Source of the DNA: JBGTBD01 sp041749475
Lineage (GTDB): Bacteria > Pseudomonadota > Alphaproteobacteria > Rickettsiales > UBA998
Direction of reading: 5' to 3'
Assembly (NCBI GenBank): GCA_041749475.1
Contig: JBGTBD010000074.1
Location: 1-26,954 of the forward strand
Length of the DNA stretch: 26,954 nt
Positions 1 through 7,667 of the stretch are shown in pieces. The position numbers and the translations under genes are program-made. Below the pieces are notes generated by a model that saw nothing but the letters and a program-made list of their open reading frames with translations, made no database searches and was not told the DNA's origin. Every line of letters starts with the position of its first letter. The stretch's first letter is position 1.

Positions 1-90
1 CTTTTTTCCTGACAAGCGATTCACCGGCTCCTTCGCCAGTGTCTCCTCGATCCCGTTATCGAGATGCCATTGCATGAGGATTTTTTTCAT
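1..90 (-). CDS. Uracil-DNA glycosylase, N-terminal fragment (gene runs off the left edge)
   Basis: The reverse strand reads 30 uninterrupted codons from an ATG at 90 to the window edge. A GAGGAAA Shine-Dalgarno lies just upstream. The N-terminus contains QWHLDNGIEETLAKEPVNRL, which resembles the start of alphaproteobacterial family-4 uracil-DNA glycosylases (W/Y-x-x-x-x-G-x-x-E/D-x-x-x-x-x-P-V-x-R). Those enzymes remove uracil from DNA as the first step of base excision repair. Divergent placement next to ETF-QO supports the call, since I associate that pairing with alphaproteobacteria. Only the leader is visible and no catalytic motif falls in the window, so the identification rests on the N-terminal pattern and context. 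Confidence 0.55.
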   Translation of the reverse strand, partial: MKKILMQWHLDNGIEETLAKEPVNRLSGKK

Positions 91-114
91 CGTGGGTTTC
101 CTCGGTTCTGCTAT

Positions 115-142
115 AGTATAGAGGAGTATATGCGCATTGCAA
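115..142 (-). promoter_or_regulatory. Candidate sigma-70 promoter for the uracil-DNA glycosylase gene
   Basis: On the minus strand TTGCAA (142-137) and TATACT (120-115) are separated by 16 bases, about 25 bases before the ATG at 90. The -10 region reads TATACTATA, so a -10-like TATAGT (112-117) also exists on the plus strand towards ETF-QO, but no good plus-strand -35 box was found. Confidence 0.4.
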
Positions 143-155
143 CGCAGGAGAGAGA

Positions 156-1781
156 ATGTCGGAAGCGGAAAAGATGGAATATGACGTGGTCATCGTCGGC
201 GGTGGCCCAGCCGGACTCTCCGCCGCCATCCGCCTGAAACAACTCGCCCGCGAGAACCATAAAGAGTTACGCGTCTGCGTGCTGGAGAAGGGTTCGGAAA
301 TAGGCGCGCACACCCTCTCCGGCGCCGTACTCGAACCACGCGCGCTGAACGAACTCATACCCGATTGGAAAGAGAGGGGCGCACCGCTGAATACGCCCGT
401 CACCGGCGATGAATTCCGTTTCCTCACCTCCAAATGGAGCCTCAAACTCCCCACCCCGCCACAGATGCATAATGCGGGTAACTACATCATCTCACTCGGC
501 AATTTCTGTCGCTGGCTGGCGAAACAGGCGGAGAGCATGGGCGTTGAAATATTCCCGGGCTTCCCCGCCGCGGATGTCATCATCGAGGACGAACAGGTCA
601 AAGGCGTCATCACGGGCGCATTCGGCGTCGGCAAGCATGGCGAACAGAAACCCGGCTACCAACCCGGCATGGAAATCCGCGCCCGCTGGTCATTCTTCGC
701 TGAAGGCGCGCGCGGCTCCCTATCTCAACGCCTGATGCAGCGTTTTGACTTACGAAAAGATACCGATCCGCAGACATACGGCATCGGTATCAAAGAGCTA
801 TGGGAAGTCACCCCCTCACGCCACCGTCCCGGCCTTGTCATTCATACTACGGGCTGGCCGCTGAAGCAGGATACGTATGGCGGCTCCTTCATTTATCATC
901 TGGAAAATAATCAAGTCGCGCTCGGCTATGTGATTGGCTTGGATTATAAAAATCCCCATCTCGACCCCTTCCGCGAATTCCAGAAATGGAAGACCCACCC
1001 CGCCATTCGCGAGCTTTTCACCAACGGCAGGCGCATCTCCTATGGCGCACGTGCGCTGAACGAGGGTGGGTATCAATCCATCCCTAAGCTCGTCTTCCCC
1101 GGCGGTGCGTTATTGGGTTGCTCGGCAGGGTTCCTGAACGTCCCTAAAATCAAGGGTACGCATACCGCGATGAAATCGGGAATGCTTGCTGCGGAGGCGG
1201 TGATGGAGGCATGGGACACACCGGAGGTGGCGACGCTGGATAGTTACGAACAATCCATCTACACCTCCTGGGTAGGCCCGGAACTTTATACCGTCCGCAA
1301 TATCCGCCCTGCGTTCCGCATGGGGTTATGGATGGGGTTGTTATACGCGGCCCTAGACACCTACGTCCTGCGCGGAAAAAGCGGGTGGACGTTCCGCCAC
1401 CATGCGGATCATACCACGCTAAAGAATGCTGCCGATTGTACGAAACCGGACTATCCGCAACCAGACGGCATCATCACCTTCGACCGCCTGTCATCCGTCT
1501 ATGTCTCCAACACCAATCACGAGGAAGACCAACCCTGTCACCTCACGCTTAAAGACTCCAGCATTCCGGTAGGCCATAATCTCCCCTTATACAACGCCCC
1601 GGAGCAACGCTATTGTCCCGCCGGTGTCTATGAAATCGTGGAAGAGGCAGGCGCCAAACGCCTACAGATCAACGCCCAGAATTGCGTCCATTGCAAAACC
1701 TGCGACATCAAAGACCCCACCCAGAACATCGTCTGGGTTACCCCCGAAGGCGGTGGCGGGCCGAACTATCCGAATATGTGA
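156..1781 (+). CDS. Electron transfer flavoprotein-ubiquinone oxidoreductase (ETF-QO, EC 1.5.5.1)
   Basis: This 541-residue protein has the usual family length. ETF-QO is a monotopic inner-membrane enzyme that takes electrons from reduced ETF, fed by acyl-CoA and amino-acid dehydrogenases, and reduces ubiquinone. The N-terminus carries the FAD dinucleotide-binding loop GGGPAG at residues 15-20. The C-terminus has the ferredoxin-like 4Fe-4S ligands, Cys487 in CPAGVY and Cys510, Cys513 and Cys516 in CVHCKTCDIKDP, followed by the family-typical end GGGGPNYPNM. The ATG at 156 is chosen because an AGGAGAGAG Shine-Dalgarno precedes it and the FAD fold starts within 10 residues. It is divergent from the uracil-DNA glycosylase gene. 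No truncation or missing ligand is seen. Confidence 0.96.
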   Translation: MSEAEKMEYDVVIVGGGPAGLSAAIRLKQLARENHKELRVCVLEKGSEIGAHTLSGAVLEPRALNELIPDWKERGAPLNTPVTGDEFRFLTSKWSLKLPTPPQMHNAGNYIISLGNFCRWLAKQAESMGVEIFPGFPAADVIIEDEQVKGVITGAFGVGKHGEQKPGYQPGMEIRARWSFFAEGARGSLSQRLMQRFDLRKDTDPQTYGIGIKELWEVTPSRHRPGLVIHTTGWPLKQDTYGGSFIYHLENNQVALGYVIGLDYKNPHLDPFREFQKWKTHPAIRELFTNGRRISYGARALNEGGYQSIPKLVFPGGALLGCSAGFLNVPKIKGTHTAMKSGMLAAEAVMEAWDTPEVATLDSYEQSIYTSWVGPELYTVRNIRPAFRMGLWMGLLYAALDTYVLRGKSGWTFRHHADHTTLKNAADCTKPDYPQPDGIITFDRLSSVYVSNTNHEEDQPCHLTLKDSSIPVGHNLPLYNAPEQRYCPAGVYEIVEEAGAKRLQINAQNCVHCKTCDIKDPTQNIVWVTPEGGGGPNYPNM

Positions 1782-1824
1782 TTTTTTTCACCCGTTTTCA
1801 TTTTGAGTGCTTGCGGGCAGATGG

Positions 1825-1845
1825 ATGCTGAAACAAGTTCAGCAT
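1825..1845. repeat. Short dispersed-type palindrome (ATGCTGAA / TTCAGCAT)
   Basis: Eight-base arms at 1825-1832 and 1838-1845 flank a five-base loop (ACAAG). The reverse strand would translate to CHAELVSAS, a peptide I recognise from spurious short ORFs in many bacterial genomes, which suggests a widely dispersed intergenic repeat. It lies in the 286-base gap after ETF-QO. No T-tract follows the hairpin, so a terminator role is not supported. Confidence 0.6.
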
Positions 1846-1864
1846 GACAATGTGTGTAAAGAGC

Positions 1865-1956
1865 GAGGTCAGGAGACCGAGCCAGCCCTGAGCGGTGACC
1901 CCGCACTTGATGTGGGGGAACGGCCATTGCGTAGCGCAGTAGGCGCGAGCAGGGCA
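1865..1956. repeat. Imperfect direct repeat, copy 1
   Basis: Copy 1 of a unit of about 90 bases that recurs 106 bases downstream. The first 34 bases match copy 2 with two substitutions. The last part (ATTGCG-AGCGCAGTAG-CGCGA-CAGGG) also matches, while the centre differs. The centre here forms a hairpin, CCCCGCA (1900-1906) pairing with TGTGGGG (1911-1917). It is intergenic with no coding potential. Confidence 0.6.
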
Positions 1957-1970
1957 ATTATAAAACCTGT

Positions 1971-2051
1971 GAGGTCAGGAGACCGAACCAGCCTTGAGCG
2001 GTGAGCGCATGCGAACAGCCTATTGCGCAGCGCAGTAGCGCGATCAGGGGC
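1971..2051. repeat. Imperfect direct repeat, copy 2
   Basis: Second copy of the unit at 1865-1956, about 11 bases shorter. Its variable centre is replaced by the palindrome CGCATGCG (2006-2013). Conserved ends around a changing palindromic core suggest a dispersed intergenic repeat family rather than a chance duplication. The unit ends about 17 bases before the stop codon of the minus-strand gene at 2068. Confidence 0.6.
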
Positions 2052-2067
2052 AAACTTACAACTACGA

Positions 2068-2253
2068 CTAGATCGTCTGGTAAGGAATCGCGAGGCCGGT
2101 GGATTTGTCGGTAGCGAGCGTGCCGTCTTCAAACATCGCGGCGATGTATTTGTTTTTGCCGTTGATGTAGAGAACGGGTTTCACGTCTTTACCGTTATAC
2201 TTACGCAACTCGGTTACGCGGCCACGGTTTTCTGGGTTGTTTTTACTGCTCAT
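2068..2253 (-). CDS. Small protein of unknown function (61 aa)
   Basis: This 61-residue protein is soluble and basic in its first half. It has a VTELRKYNGKDVKPVLYINGK core followed by a FEDGTLATD segment, which looks like a small beta-rich fold. I do not know a function. The regular alternation of charged and hydrophobic residues, and a clear opening between flanking features, support a real gene. The start at 2253 is the only ATG in frame. The possible Shine-Dalgarno (AAAGGA) sits unusually far upstream, about 15-17 bases away. It is divergent from the TPR gene and they share a 72-base control region. No signal peptide or membrane segment is present. Confidence 0.65.
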   Translation of the reverse strand: MSSKNNPENRGRVTELRKYNGKDVKPVLYINGKNKYIAAMFEDGTLATDKSTGLAIPYQTI

Positions 2254-2274
2254 GATAAAATCTCGTATTATCCT

Positions 2275-2303
2275 TTGTGAAAGCAGGCGTTATATAGTAT
2301 AAC
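2275..2303 (+). promoter_or_regulatory. Candidate sigma-70 promoter for the TPR/ispE operon
   Basis: TTGTGA (2275-2280) and TATAAC (2298-2303) are separated by 17 bases. The predicted transcript would start about 15 bases before the ATG at 2326. The match is good for a GC-rich genome and the position fits, but it is sequence-only evidence. Confidence 0.5.
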
Positions 2304-2325
2304 AGCCTCGAAACACAAGTGGAAA

Positions 2326-4188
2326 ATGTCAGGATCAACACACAAGCACCCCGATAAGACGCTTTCTGCAGGGGAAAACCTCACGAAACGCGCTTTTCTT
2401 ACGCCGTCCACCAGACGTTTGGCCGGGGCGCTTGCCCTCGGCGTCAGTTGTTTTGCCATCCTCAGCCTCTATTCCAACCCCGGCGGTATGGTCATGGCCA
2501 ACCCCCCCTCGGCACAGACGGCGGGTCCACCCCCCAGCGAAGCCCTGCAATCCCCGTATTCTCAAGCCGGAAGCTACCTTGCCGCCCGTCATGCCCGCCA
2601 GACCCGCGATTTTGGCAAGGCGTCCTTCTTCTTCTCCCACGCTTTGTCGCATGACCCGTATGACGTCGATGTGATGAAAGACACCATCCGCGCCTACGTA
2701 CTGGCCGGAAAACTTTCCGAAGCATCCCGCATCGCCCAGAAATTGACCAGTCTCCAGCAATCCAGCCAGATAAGCCAGCTGGTGCTATTCACCGAGGCGA
2801 TGAAGAAGAATAATGCCATTGAAGCCGCAGCCGAGCTGAAGAAAATGCAGCATTTCGGCCTGTTCGGCCTGATAAAGCCGGTGCTTACCGGATGGACGGA
2901 AACCCGCCCCGGCCATGCGCCGGAGGAGATTGCCCTGCCCGAGACATTGCACGGCATGGAATATTTCAACCACCTGATCCATTACCAGCTCGCGCTGATG
3001 AACGATCTGGCGGGGAACAAGCGCATCGCCCGTGAGCATTACCAGAAATCCCTGAAGGACATGTCACTGGCGTCCTACCGCATGATCGTGGCGGCGATGC
3101 AGTTCTATCACCGTAATGGCGAGAACGAGATGGCCGAGCGCGTGCTGTCCGATTTCATGAAGGCCAACCCATCCTCCCAATTGCTGGATGGCAGCACCTA
3201 TGACGAGATCGTCAAGGATCTCCCCAAGGCCGATCAGGAAGCGCTGGTCAAAAACCCATCACAGGGCGTTGCCGAATTCCTCTATACCATCGCGGGCATT
3301 CTCTTCTCCGAGGATGTCTCCAGCGAAACGCAGATGTACCTGCAACTCTCCCTCTACCTCCGCCCCGATATGCAGGACGCGCGCCTGATGTTAGGTAATC
3401 TCATGGAGGATCAGGGCGAACTGCAACAGGCATCGACCTATTACAGTCAGATTGAAGGCGGCGGCCCCATCTATCGCCGCGCCCAAATCCGCCTCGCTTT
3501 CACGCTGGACGAGATGGGTAAACAGGACGAAGCGGTCGCCATCCTCAACAAATTGGCAAAGCAATTCCCCGACCAGACCGATCATTACGTCACACTCGGC
3601 GACATCCACCGTGCACACGGAAAATTCACCGAGGCGGTGAAGGCATATACCTCAGCCTTGGGTGTGCTGAAAGGCAATATGAAGGAAGCCGATTGGCCCG
3701 TCCTTTTCGCGCGCGGTATCAGCTATGAACGCAGCGGCGAATGGGATAAGGCGGAAGCCGATTTCAAAACCGCGCTGAAACTCTATCCCGATCAGCCCGA
3801 CGTCCTAAACTATCTCGGCTATAGCTGGCTGGTGAAAGGCGTAAACGTCGAGAAGGCGAAGAAGATGCTGGAACAGGCCGTCACCGAACGCCCCGAAGAC
3901 CCACATATCATCGACAGTATGGGCTGGGCGCTTTATCTCCTCGGCGATTATTCCAATGCACTGGCCTATCTCGAACAGGCCGTGGATCGTATGCCGCACG
4001 ACCCTACGGTAAACGACCATCTCGGCGATATCCTCTTCCGCCTCGGGCGCACCACGGAAGCTAAATTCCAGTGGGAACGCGCCCTGACCTTCGGCCCCGA
4101 GGAGGGTGACCGATTGAAGATCGAGCAGAAACTGAAAGACGGACTGCCGCCTGAATCCAAGAAAATCGTCAACACCGCGACCAATTAG
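2326..4188 (+). CDS. Membrane-anchored tetratricopeptide-repeat protein
   Basis: The protein has 620 residues. A basic N-terminus is followed by one hydrophobic segment at about residues 32-48 (LAGALALGVSCFAILSLY), probably a signal anchor, then a Pro/Ser-rich linker and a long helical body. TPR units are clearest from about residue 355 to the end: pairs such as LGDIHRAHGKFTEAVKAYTSAL, SYERSGEWDKAEADFKTALKLYP, LGYSWLVKGVNVEKAKKMLEQAV and MGWALYLLGDYSNALAYLEQAV show the W/L-G-Y-A-F-A-P spacing. TPR arrays are protein-interaction scaffolds, so the body is probably periplasmic and may act in envelope assembly (inference). ispE follows after 12 bases, indicating co-transcription. No catalytic domain is seen. 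The Shine-Dalgarno is weak (GTGGA). Confidence 0.85.
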   Translation: MSGSTHKHPDKTLSAGENLTKRAFLTPSTRRLAGALALGVSCFAILSLYSNPGGMVMANPPSAQTAGPPPSEALQSPYSQAGSYLAARHARQTRDFGKASFFFSHALSHDPYDVDVMKDTIRAYVLAGKLSEASRIAQKLTSLQQSSQISQLVLFTEAMKKNNAIEAAAELKKMQHFGLFGLIKPVLTGWTETRPGHAPEEIALPETLHGMEYFNHLIHYQLALMNDLAGNKRIAREHYQKSLKDMSLASYRMIVAAMQFYHRNGENEMAERVLSDFMKANPSSQLLDGSTYDEIVKDLPKADQEALVKNPSQGVAEFLYTIAGILFSEDVSSETQMYLQLSLYLRPDMQDARLMLGNLMEDQGELQQASTYYSQIEGGGPIYRRAQIRLAFTLDEMGKQDEAVAILNKLAKQFPDQTDHYVTLGDIHRAHGKFTEAVKAYTSALGVLKGNMKEADWPVLFARGISYERSGEWDKAEADFKTALKLYPDQPDVLNYLGYSWLVKGVNVEKAKKMLEQAVTERPEDPHIIDSMGWALYLLGDYSNALAYLEQAVDRMPHDPTVNDHLGDILFRLGRTTEAKFQWERALTFGPEEGDRLKIEQKLKDGLPPESKKIVNTATN

Positions 4189-4200
4189 CAGCCACGCTCC

Positions 4201-5058
4201 ATGATGCATCATCTCTCGGCGCTGGCCCCTGCAAAAATCAATTTGACCCTGCATGTCACCGGCAAACGTGACGATGGATACCACTTCCTCGAAAGCCTGA
4301 TTACTTTCGTCATGCTGGGTGACATCATCGAAGTCAAACCCGCCGATACACTTACTCTCAAAACCACCGGCCCCTTCGCCGCCGGGCTTCCCGAACGGCA
4401 GAAGGATAACGTGATTCTGAAAGTTGCGAACCTGCTGCGTGAGCATTACGAAATCACCGAGGGCGCGGCAATTTCGGTCTATAAGGAACTCCCTGTTGCT
4501 TCAGGTGTCGGCGGTGGGTCGACCGATGCGGCGACGACGGCGCGCTTGCTGGCACTGCTGTGGAATCTCCCCTGCACGCTATCGGAACTGGACGACTTGC
4601 TGATACCCCTCGGTGCGGACATCCCCGCCTGCCTGCACCAGAAAAGCCTGCTGGTGCGCGGTGTCGGCGAAGTGGCGGAAGAGGTCTATCTTCCCCCGGC
4701 ATGGCTGGTGCTCTGTAACCCCGGAAAGGCCGTCAGCACCACCGAGATTTTTAGCCGCTTCCGCTTGCCCGCCACCACCGAACCGTTACCCGCCTTAGGC
4801 TCGGTCGATTTCATCGGGCTGGCCGAACTCACCCGCAACGACCTGACGGACGCGGCAATCTCCTACGCCCCTGAGATCGTCGATATCCTCGATATATTAT
4901 CCGTGCAGGAAGGCTGCGACCTCGCACGCATGTCCGGCAGCGGAGCCACCTGCTACGGCGTATTCAGTTCCCACGCGGAAGCGGCGAAAGCGATGGAGTC
5001 CATGCAGACGCGCTTCCCCGGATTCTGGGTGCGAAAGGCACCGCTACTGGGAAATTAA
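4201..5058 (+). CDS. ispE: 4-diphosphocytidyl-2-C-methyl-D-erythritol kinase
   Basis: IspE (285 residues, normal length) phosphorylates the 2-hydroxyl of CDP-methylerythritol with ATP in the MEP route to isopentenyl diphosphate. GHMP-kinase motifs are intact: motif 1 PAKINLTLHV with Lys12 near the N-terminus, the glycine-rich ATP loop PVASGVGGGSTDAA at about 98-111, the catalytic-type LGADIPACL with Asp140, and the C-terminal MSGSGATCYGVF. Two adjacent ATGs (4201 and 4204) are possible starts and neither has a strong Shine-Dalgarno. With 12 bases to the TPR stop, translation is probably coupled. The gene converges on the minus-strand gene at 5066 with only 7 bases between stops and no visible terminator. 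Confidence 0.96.
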   Translation: MMHHLSALAPAKINLTLHVTGKRDDGYHFLESLITFVMLGDIIEVKPADTLTLKTTGPFAAGLPERQKDNVILKVANLLREHYEITEGAAISVYKELPVASGVGGGSTDAATTARLLALLWNLPCTLSELDDLLIPLGADIPACLHQKSLLVRGVGEVAEEVYLPPAWLVLCNPGKAVSTTEIFSRFRLPATTEPLPALGSVDFIGLAELTRNDLTDAAISYAPEIVDILDILSVQEGCDLARMSGSGATCYGVFSSHAEAAKAMESMQTRFPGFWVRKAPLLGN

Positions 5059-5065
5059 TGACGGA

Positions 5066-6283
5066 TTAGGTGCGTGCAAGCGCTTCTTGCGGCGCCGTTT
5101 TTTCCATCGAGATGCCATCCGTGGCAATAACGGAACCCGGATGTCTTGGAATCAACTCGGGATGCTCACGGCGACGTAGAATTTCTTTCGACCGGAACTC
5201 TTCCATATCCTTCCGCACATCCGCCCGTGCGCCCAGCCGTTCGGCAACGCGCCCCATCCATCCCGTATCGTCGATATGCGCGCTGAGGACGTCCACCCCA
5301 AGCTCAGCAAGTGTCTGGTGAAGCCCGATACCTTTGAAATGCTTTTCCAGATCAGCTTTGCAGTCCTTTATCTTATTCTTCGGAATGCCGCCCTCTTCAT
5401 AATATTTATTGCGGATGTCGAGTATTTTCTGCGCGAACCCTTCACACAACCCTTCCGGTTGCGGGCTGAACCACGGCTCCAGAATAGCATGGGACATGGC
5501 GGATAATTGCTTCGGATGTTCATCCGGTGAATAGACCATATAGTTGATGAGATAGTTCCGCAGCTTGGCGGGGCCGTACGGATAATATGAATGGTTGTTG
5601 CTGAGGTATTCCTTCGCACCGGGTAATGTGATGCGTCGGTCGGAGGCGAGGGTGAAACGCATTCCCATGTTCATGCCGTAGCTGAAGGGAAGGAAGTTAA
5701 GGCCGATGCCGACATTGGCGAGTGCCGACGCGCCGGACATCCACCACCATGGTTTCGACTGATCGAACGCGATCCTCTGCGAATAATCGTCAATGAATTC
5801 CGGGTGCTGGGCTTGCTGTTGCTGTTTGCGGAAGTACCAGTAACTCCCGGCCATATTCCCCGCCATGCCGAGCGCCGCGGCGCCGGCGAAATGGGCGAGT
5901 TTCAGCGAACGATTGCGCACGTCCGCTCCCCAGTAATTGTAATTGGTGCGGCTGCCGATGGCGTTATGGAACGGTTTCAGCAATGGCTGTACCATCGGAT
6001 GATATTGCTCTAAACCCGTTTTTTTACCCGTGCGCAGCGCCGTGCCCATCACATTATCCATCACCGTCATCCCGGTGTATAATCCGGCTGTAAGCCCGAC
6101 GGCGTTGCTGAGTCGGTGGAGACTGGGCGCGACGGTCAGCGACTGCGTGAGCCATTCCATCGCCGAAAGGGGTTTGCCGTTGATCCACGTATCAGGCTGC
6201 TTCGCGGACGTGACAGGGGAAGGCTTCATCGACGGGTTCGGACTAAAGGAATAGGGCGCGAGAGTGGGGGAGAACGCTACCAT
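5066..6283 (-). CDS. Unknown protein, paralogue of the upstream 378-aa gene (405 aa)
   Basis: I do not recognise a known family. The protein shares layout with the next gene upstream: HRLSNAVGLTAGLYTG (56-71), an Ala/Gly-rich hydrophobic stretch FAGAAALGMAGNMAGS (132-147), SKPWWWMSGASALANVGIGLNFL (176-198) and G-MNMGMRF. A QQQQ run sits near 154. The C-terminal half is hydrophilic and more divergent. The three hydrophobic, glycine-rich segments could be membrane-interacting, though none is a textbook transmembrane helix throughout. There is no signal peptide. The start lies two bases after the stop of the 378-aa gene with no strong ribosome site, so coupled translation is likely. It converges on ispE. 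Confidence 0.8.
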   Translation of the reverse strand: MVAFSPTLAPYSFSPNPSMKPSPVTSAKQPDTWINGKPLSAMEWLTQSLTVAPSLHRLSNAVGLTAGLYTGMTVMDNVMGTALRTGKKTGLEQYHPMVQPLLKPFHNAIGSRTNYNYWGADVRNRSLKLAHFAGAAALGMAGNMAGSYWYFRKQQQQAQHPEFIDDYSQRIAFDQSKPWWWMSGASALANVGIGLNFLPFSYGMNMGMRFTLASDRRITLPGAKEYLSNNHSYYPYGPAKLRNYLINYMVYSPDEHPKQLSAMSHAILEPWFSPQPEGLCEGFAQKILDIRNKYYEEGGIPKNKIKDCKADLEKHFKGIGLHQTLAELGVDVLSAHIDDTGWMGRVAERLGARADVRKDMEEFRSKEILRRREHPELIPRHPGSVIATDGISMEKTAPQEALART

Positions 6284-6285
6284 GA

Positions 6286-7422
6286 CTAACCGATACCCGT
6301 ATGGGGGTTAGCGATACGCATTGCGGAACCTTTGGCGAATTGCTCCCATTGCTTATCCACCGTGTCGCGGATGCTTTTGACCATAGTGGCGGGCTTATCG
6401 AGCACACCATAGTTTCCTAAGTTAAATACGTTTTTATACTCAATGGCATCACCGGGATTTTTGATAATCCCTTGTTTGTGCAGGAAGTGTTCGAACTGCC
6501 CGCCTTCAAAACGTTTAGAGAAGATGCCGGCCACTTTCTCAGGGTCGTATTTGCCGTATAATCGGATGCACTCGCCGGATGCAACTTCCGCTTCCGCTTT
6601 CATGAAATCAACCGCGTCTTTTACAAGGTTTGCTGGCGCGCTTTTGAGGAGATAATGCATCAATCCTTCCGTCTGCTCCTGTAAAAGCTTTTCAGCTTCA
6701 GGATTACCAAGCCCTCTGTTATGGGAAATCATGTGAATAAGATCATTGGCAAGACCTATAGGGCCGGAAGGATGTGTGGCTTGGGTATTGCTAAACCATT
6801 TCATCATATCCATACCCATGAACGCCTTGCGTCCACTACGCATCATGAAGTTTACGCCCAGCGTAAAGCCGTACAGCCAGTTGAGCATGGAGGCGGAACC
6901 GAACAAGGACGTCGCCCCCGCCGCAACCCACCACGGCTTGGATTTCTCCATAGCCATCGCGCTTTCTGTACGCCACAAGGTAGCGCCCTTCACGGCGTCG
7001 CCCTCTAACTTCAATATTTCAGTGGCTTTCATGATATTCTGTGTGAAGAAGACGCTGCTTCCCGCCATCGCGCCAATGGCGCCAAACAGAGCGGGAGCGA
7101 GATTATCCGCCACTTTCATCCAGCGGTCATGCGGATCATCGCCATACGGGTTATACTGGATAAGCCCATGCAGGGGGCGCAAGGGCAGGGGAACGCTTTC
7201 TTTCTCCAGCGGTGTACCGTCTGGCTTATGACCGACGATAACGTTCATCATCTGCCGCCCAAGGAATAATCCGAGGCTAAGCCCAACGGCATTATAGAGC
7301 CTGTGATACCCCGGCGGTACAAATAACCCTTTGACTAGTAAGTACTCTGCAGCAGGTAGCACTTTGCTTCCGGCAATCTTGCCGAGGGAGATGGGAGTAT
7401 GTACGCTTGTGCCTGCTGGCAT
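6286..7422 (-). CDS. Unknown protein, first gene of a tandem paralogue pair (378 aa)
   Basis: Function unknown. Signature segments are HRLYNAVGLSLGLFLG (40-55), LAPALFGAIGAMAGS (108-122) and SKPWWVAAGATSLFGSASMLNWL (161-183). The distance from HRL to SKPWW is 121 residues, against 120 in the 405-aa neighbour, so the two derive from a duplication followed by strong divergence. The second half is helical and charged, with AEAEVASGECIRLYGKYDPEKVAGIFSKRF. A good Shine-Dalgarno (AAGGAT, about 5 bases) supports the ATG at 7422. It is divergent from the 787-aa gene, and the shared 245-base gap suggests joint control of the three. Codon use resembles flanking genes, so recent acquisition is not evident. 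Confidence 0.8.
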   Translation of the reverse strand: MPAGTSVHTPISLGKIAGSKVLPAAEYLLVKGLFVPPGYHRLYNAVGLSLGLFLGRQMMNVIVGHKPDGTPLEKESVPLPLRPLHGLIQYNPYGDDPHDRWMKVADNLAPALFGAIGAMAGSSVFFTQNIMKATEILKLEGDAVKGATLWRTESAMAMEKSKPWWVAAGATSLFGSASMLNWLYGFTLGVNFMMRSGRKAFMGMDMMKWFSNTQATHPSGPIGLANDLIHMISHNRGLGNPEAEKLLQEQTEGLMHYLLKSAPANLVKDAVDFMKAEAEVASGECIRLYGKYDPEKVAGIFSKRFEGGQFEHFLHKQGIIKNPGDAIEYKNVFNLGNYGVLDKPATMVKSIRDTVDKQWEQFAKGSAMRIANPHTGIG

Positions 7423-7667
7423 GAAAATCCTTGAGAGAGCCTTCTTCTAAGTCGCTTTCAGTGTACCATTCAGCGTACTGCAGAGCGCATAAATTCAGCA
7501 TAGTTGAACCGTAATTTAACCGAACCGTCACATATCGCAGCGCAGCAATAAAAGGTTACTAAGGTATTAATTTTACTAGGGGATTGTCACACAATCTTCA
7601 CGCGAGAAAGAGGGCGGAATTGCTAAAATGATAAGGTGAAAATAGTTAGGTAAACATTGGGAAGAAC
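7423..7667. other. Divergent intergenic control region
   Basis: This 245-base gap separates the 378-aa (-) and 787-aa (+) genes and is more AT-rich than its surroundings (for example 7541-7590 and 7615-7660). It must hold both promoters, but no convincing -35/-10 pair was found. A TTGTCA hexamer near 7585 lacks a -10 at the right distance. No RNA gene or small ORF with a ribosome site was identified. Confidence 0.45.

Noticed and set aside
1782..1800. T-tract after ETF-QO as an intrinsic terminator
   Set aside because: Seven T follow the stop codon, but no stable stem was found immediately before them.
3805..4446. Long minus-strand open frame spanning the TPR/ispE junction
   Set aside because: It lies antisense to two well-supported genes, has no Shine-Dalgarno and encodes no recognisable fold.
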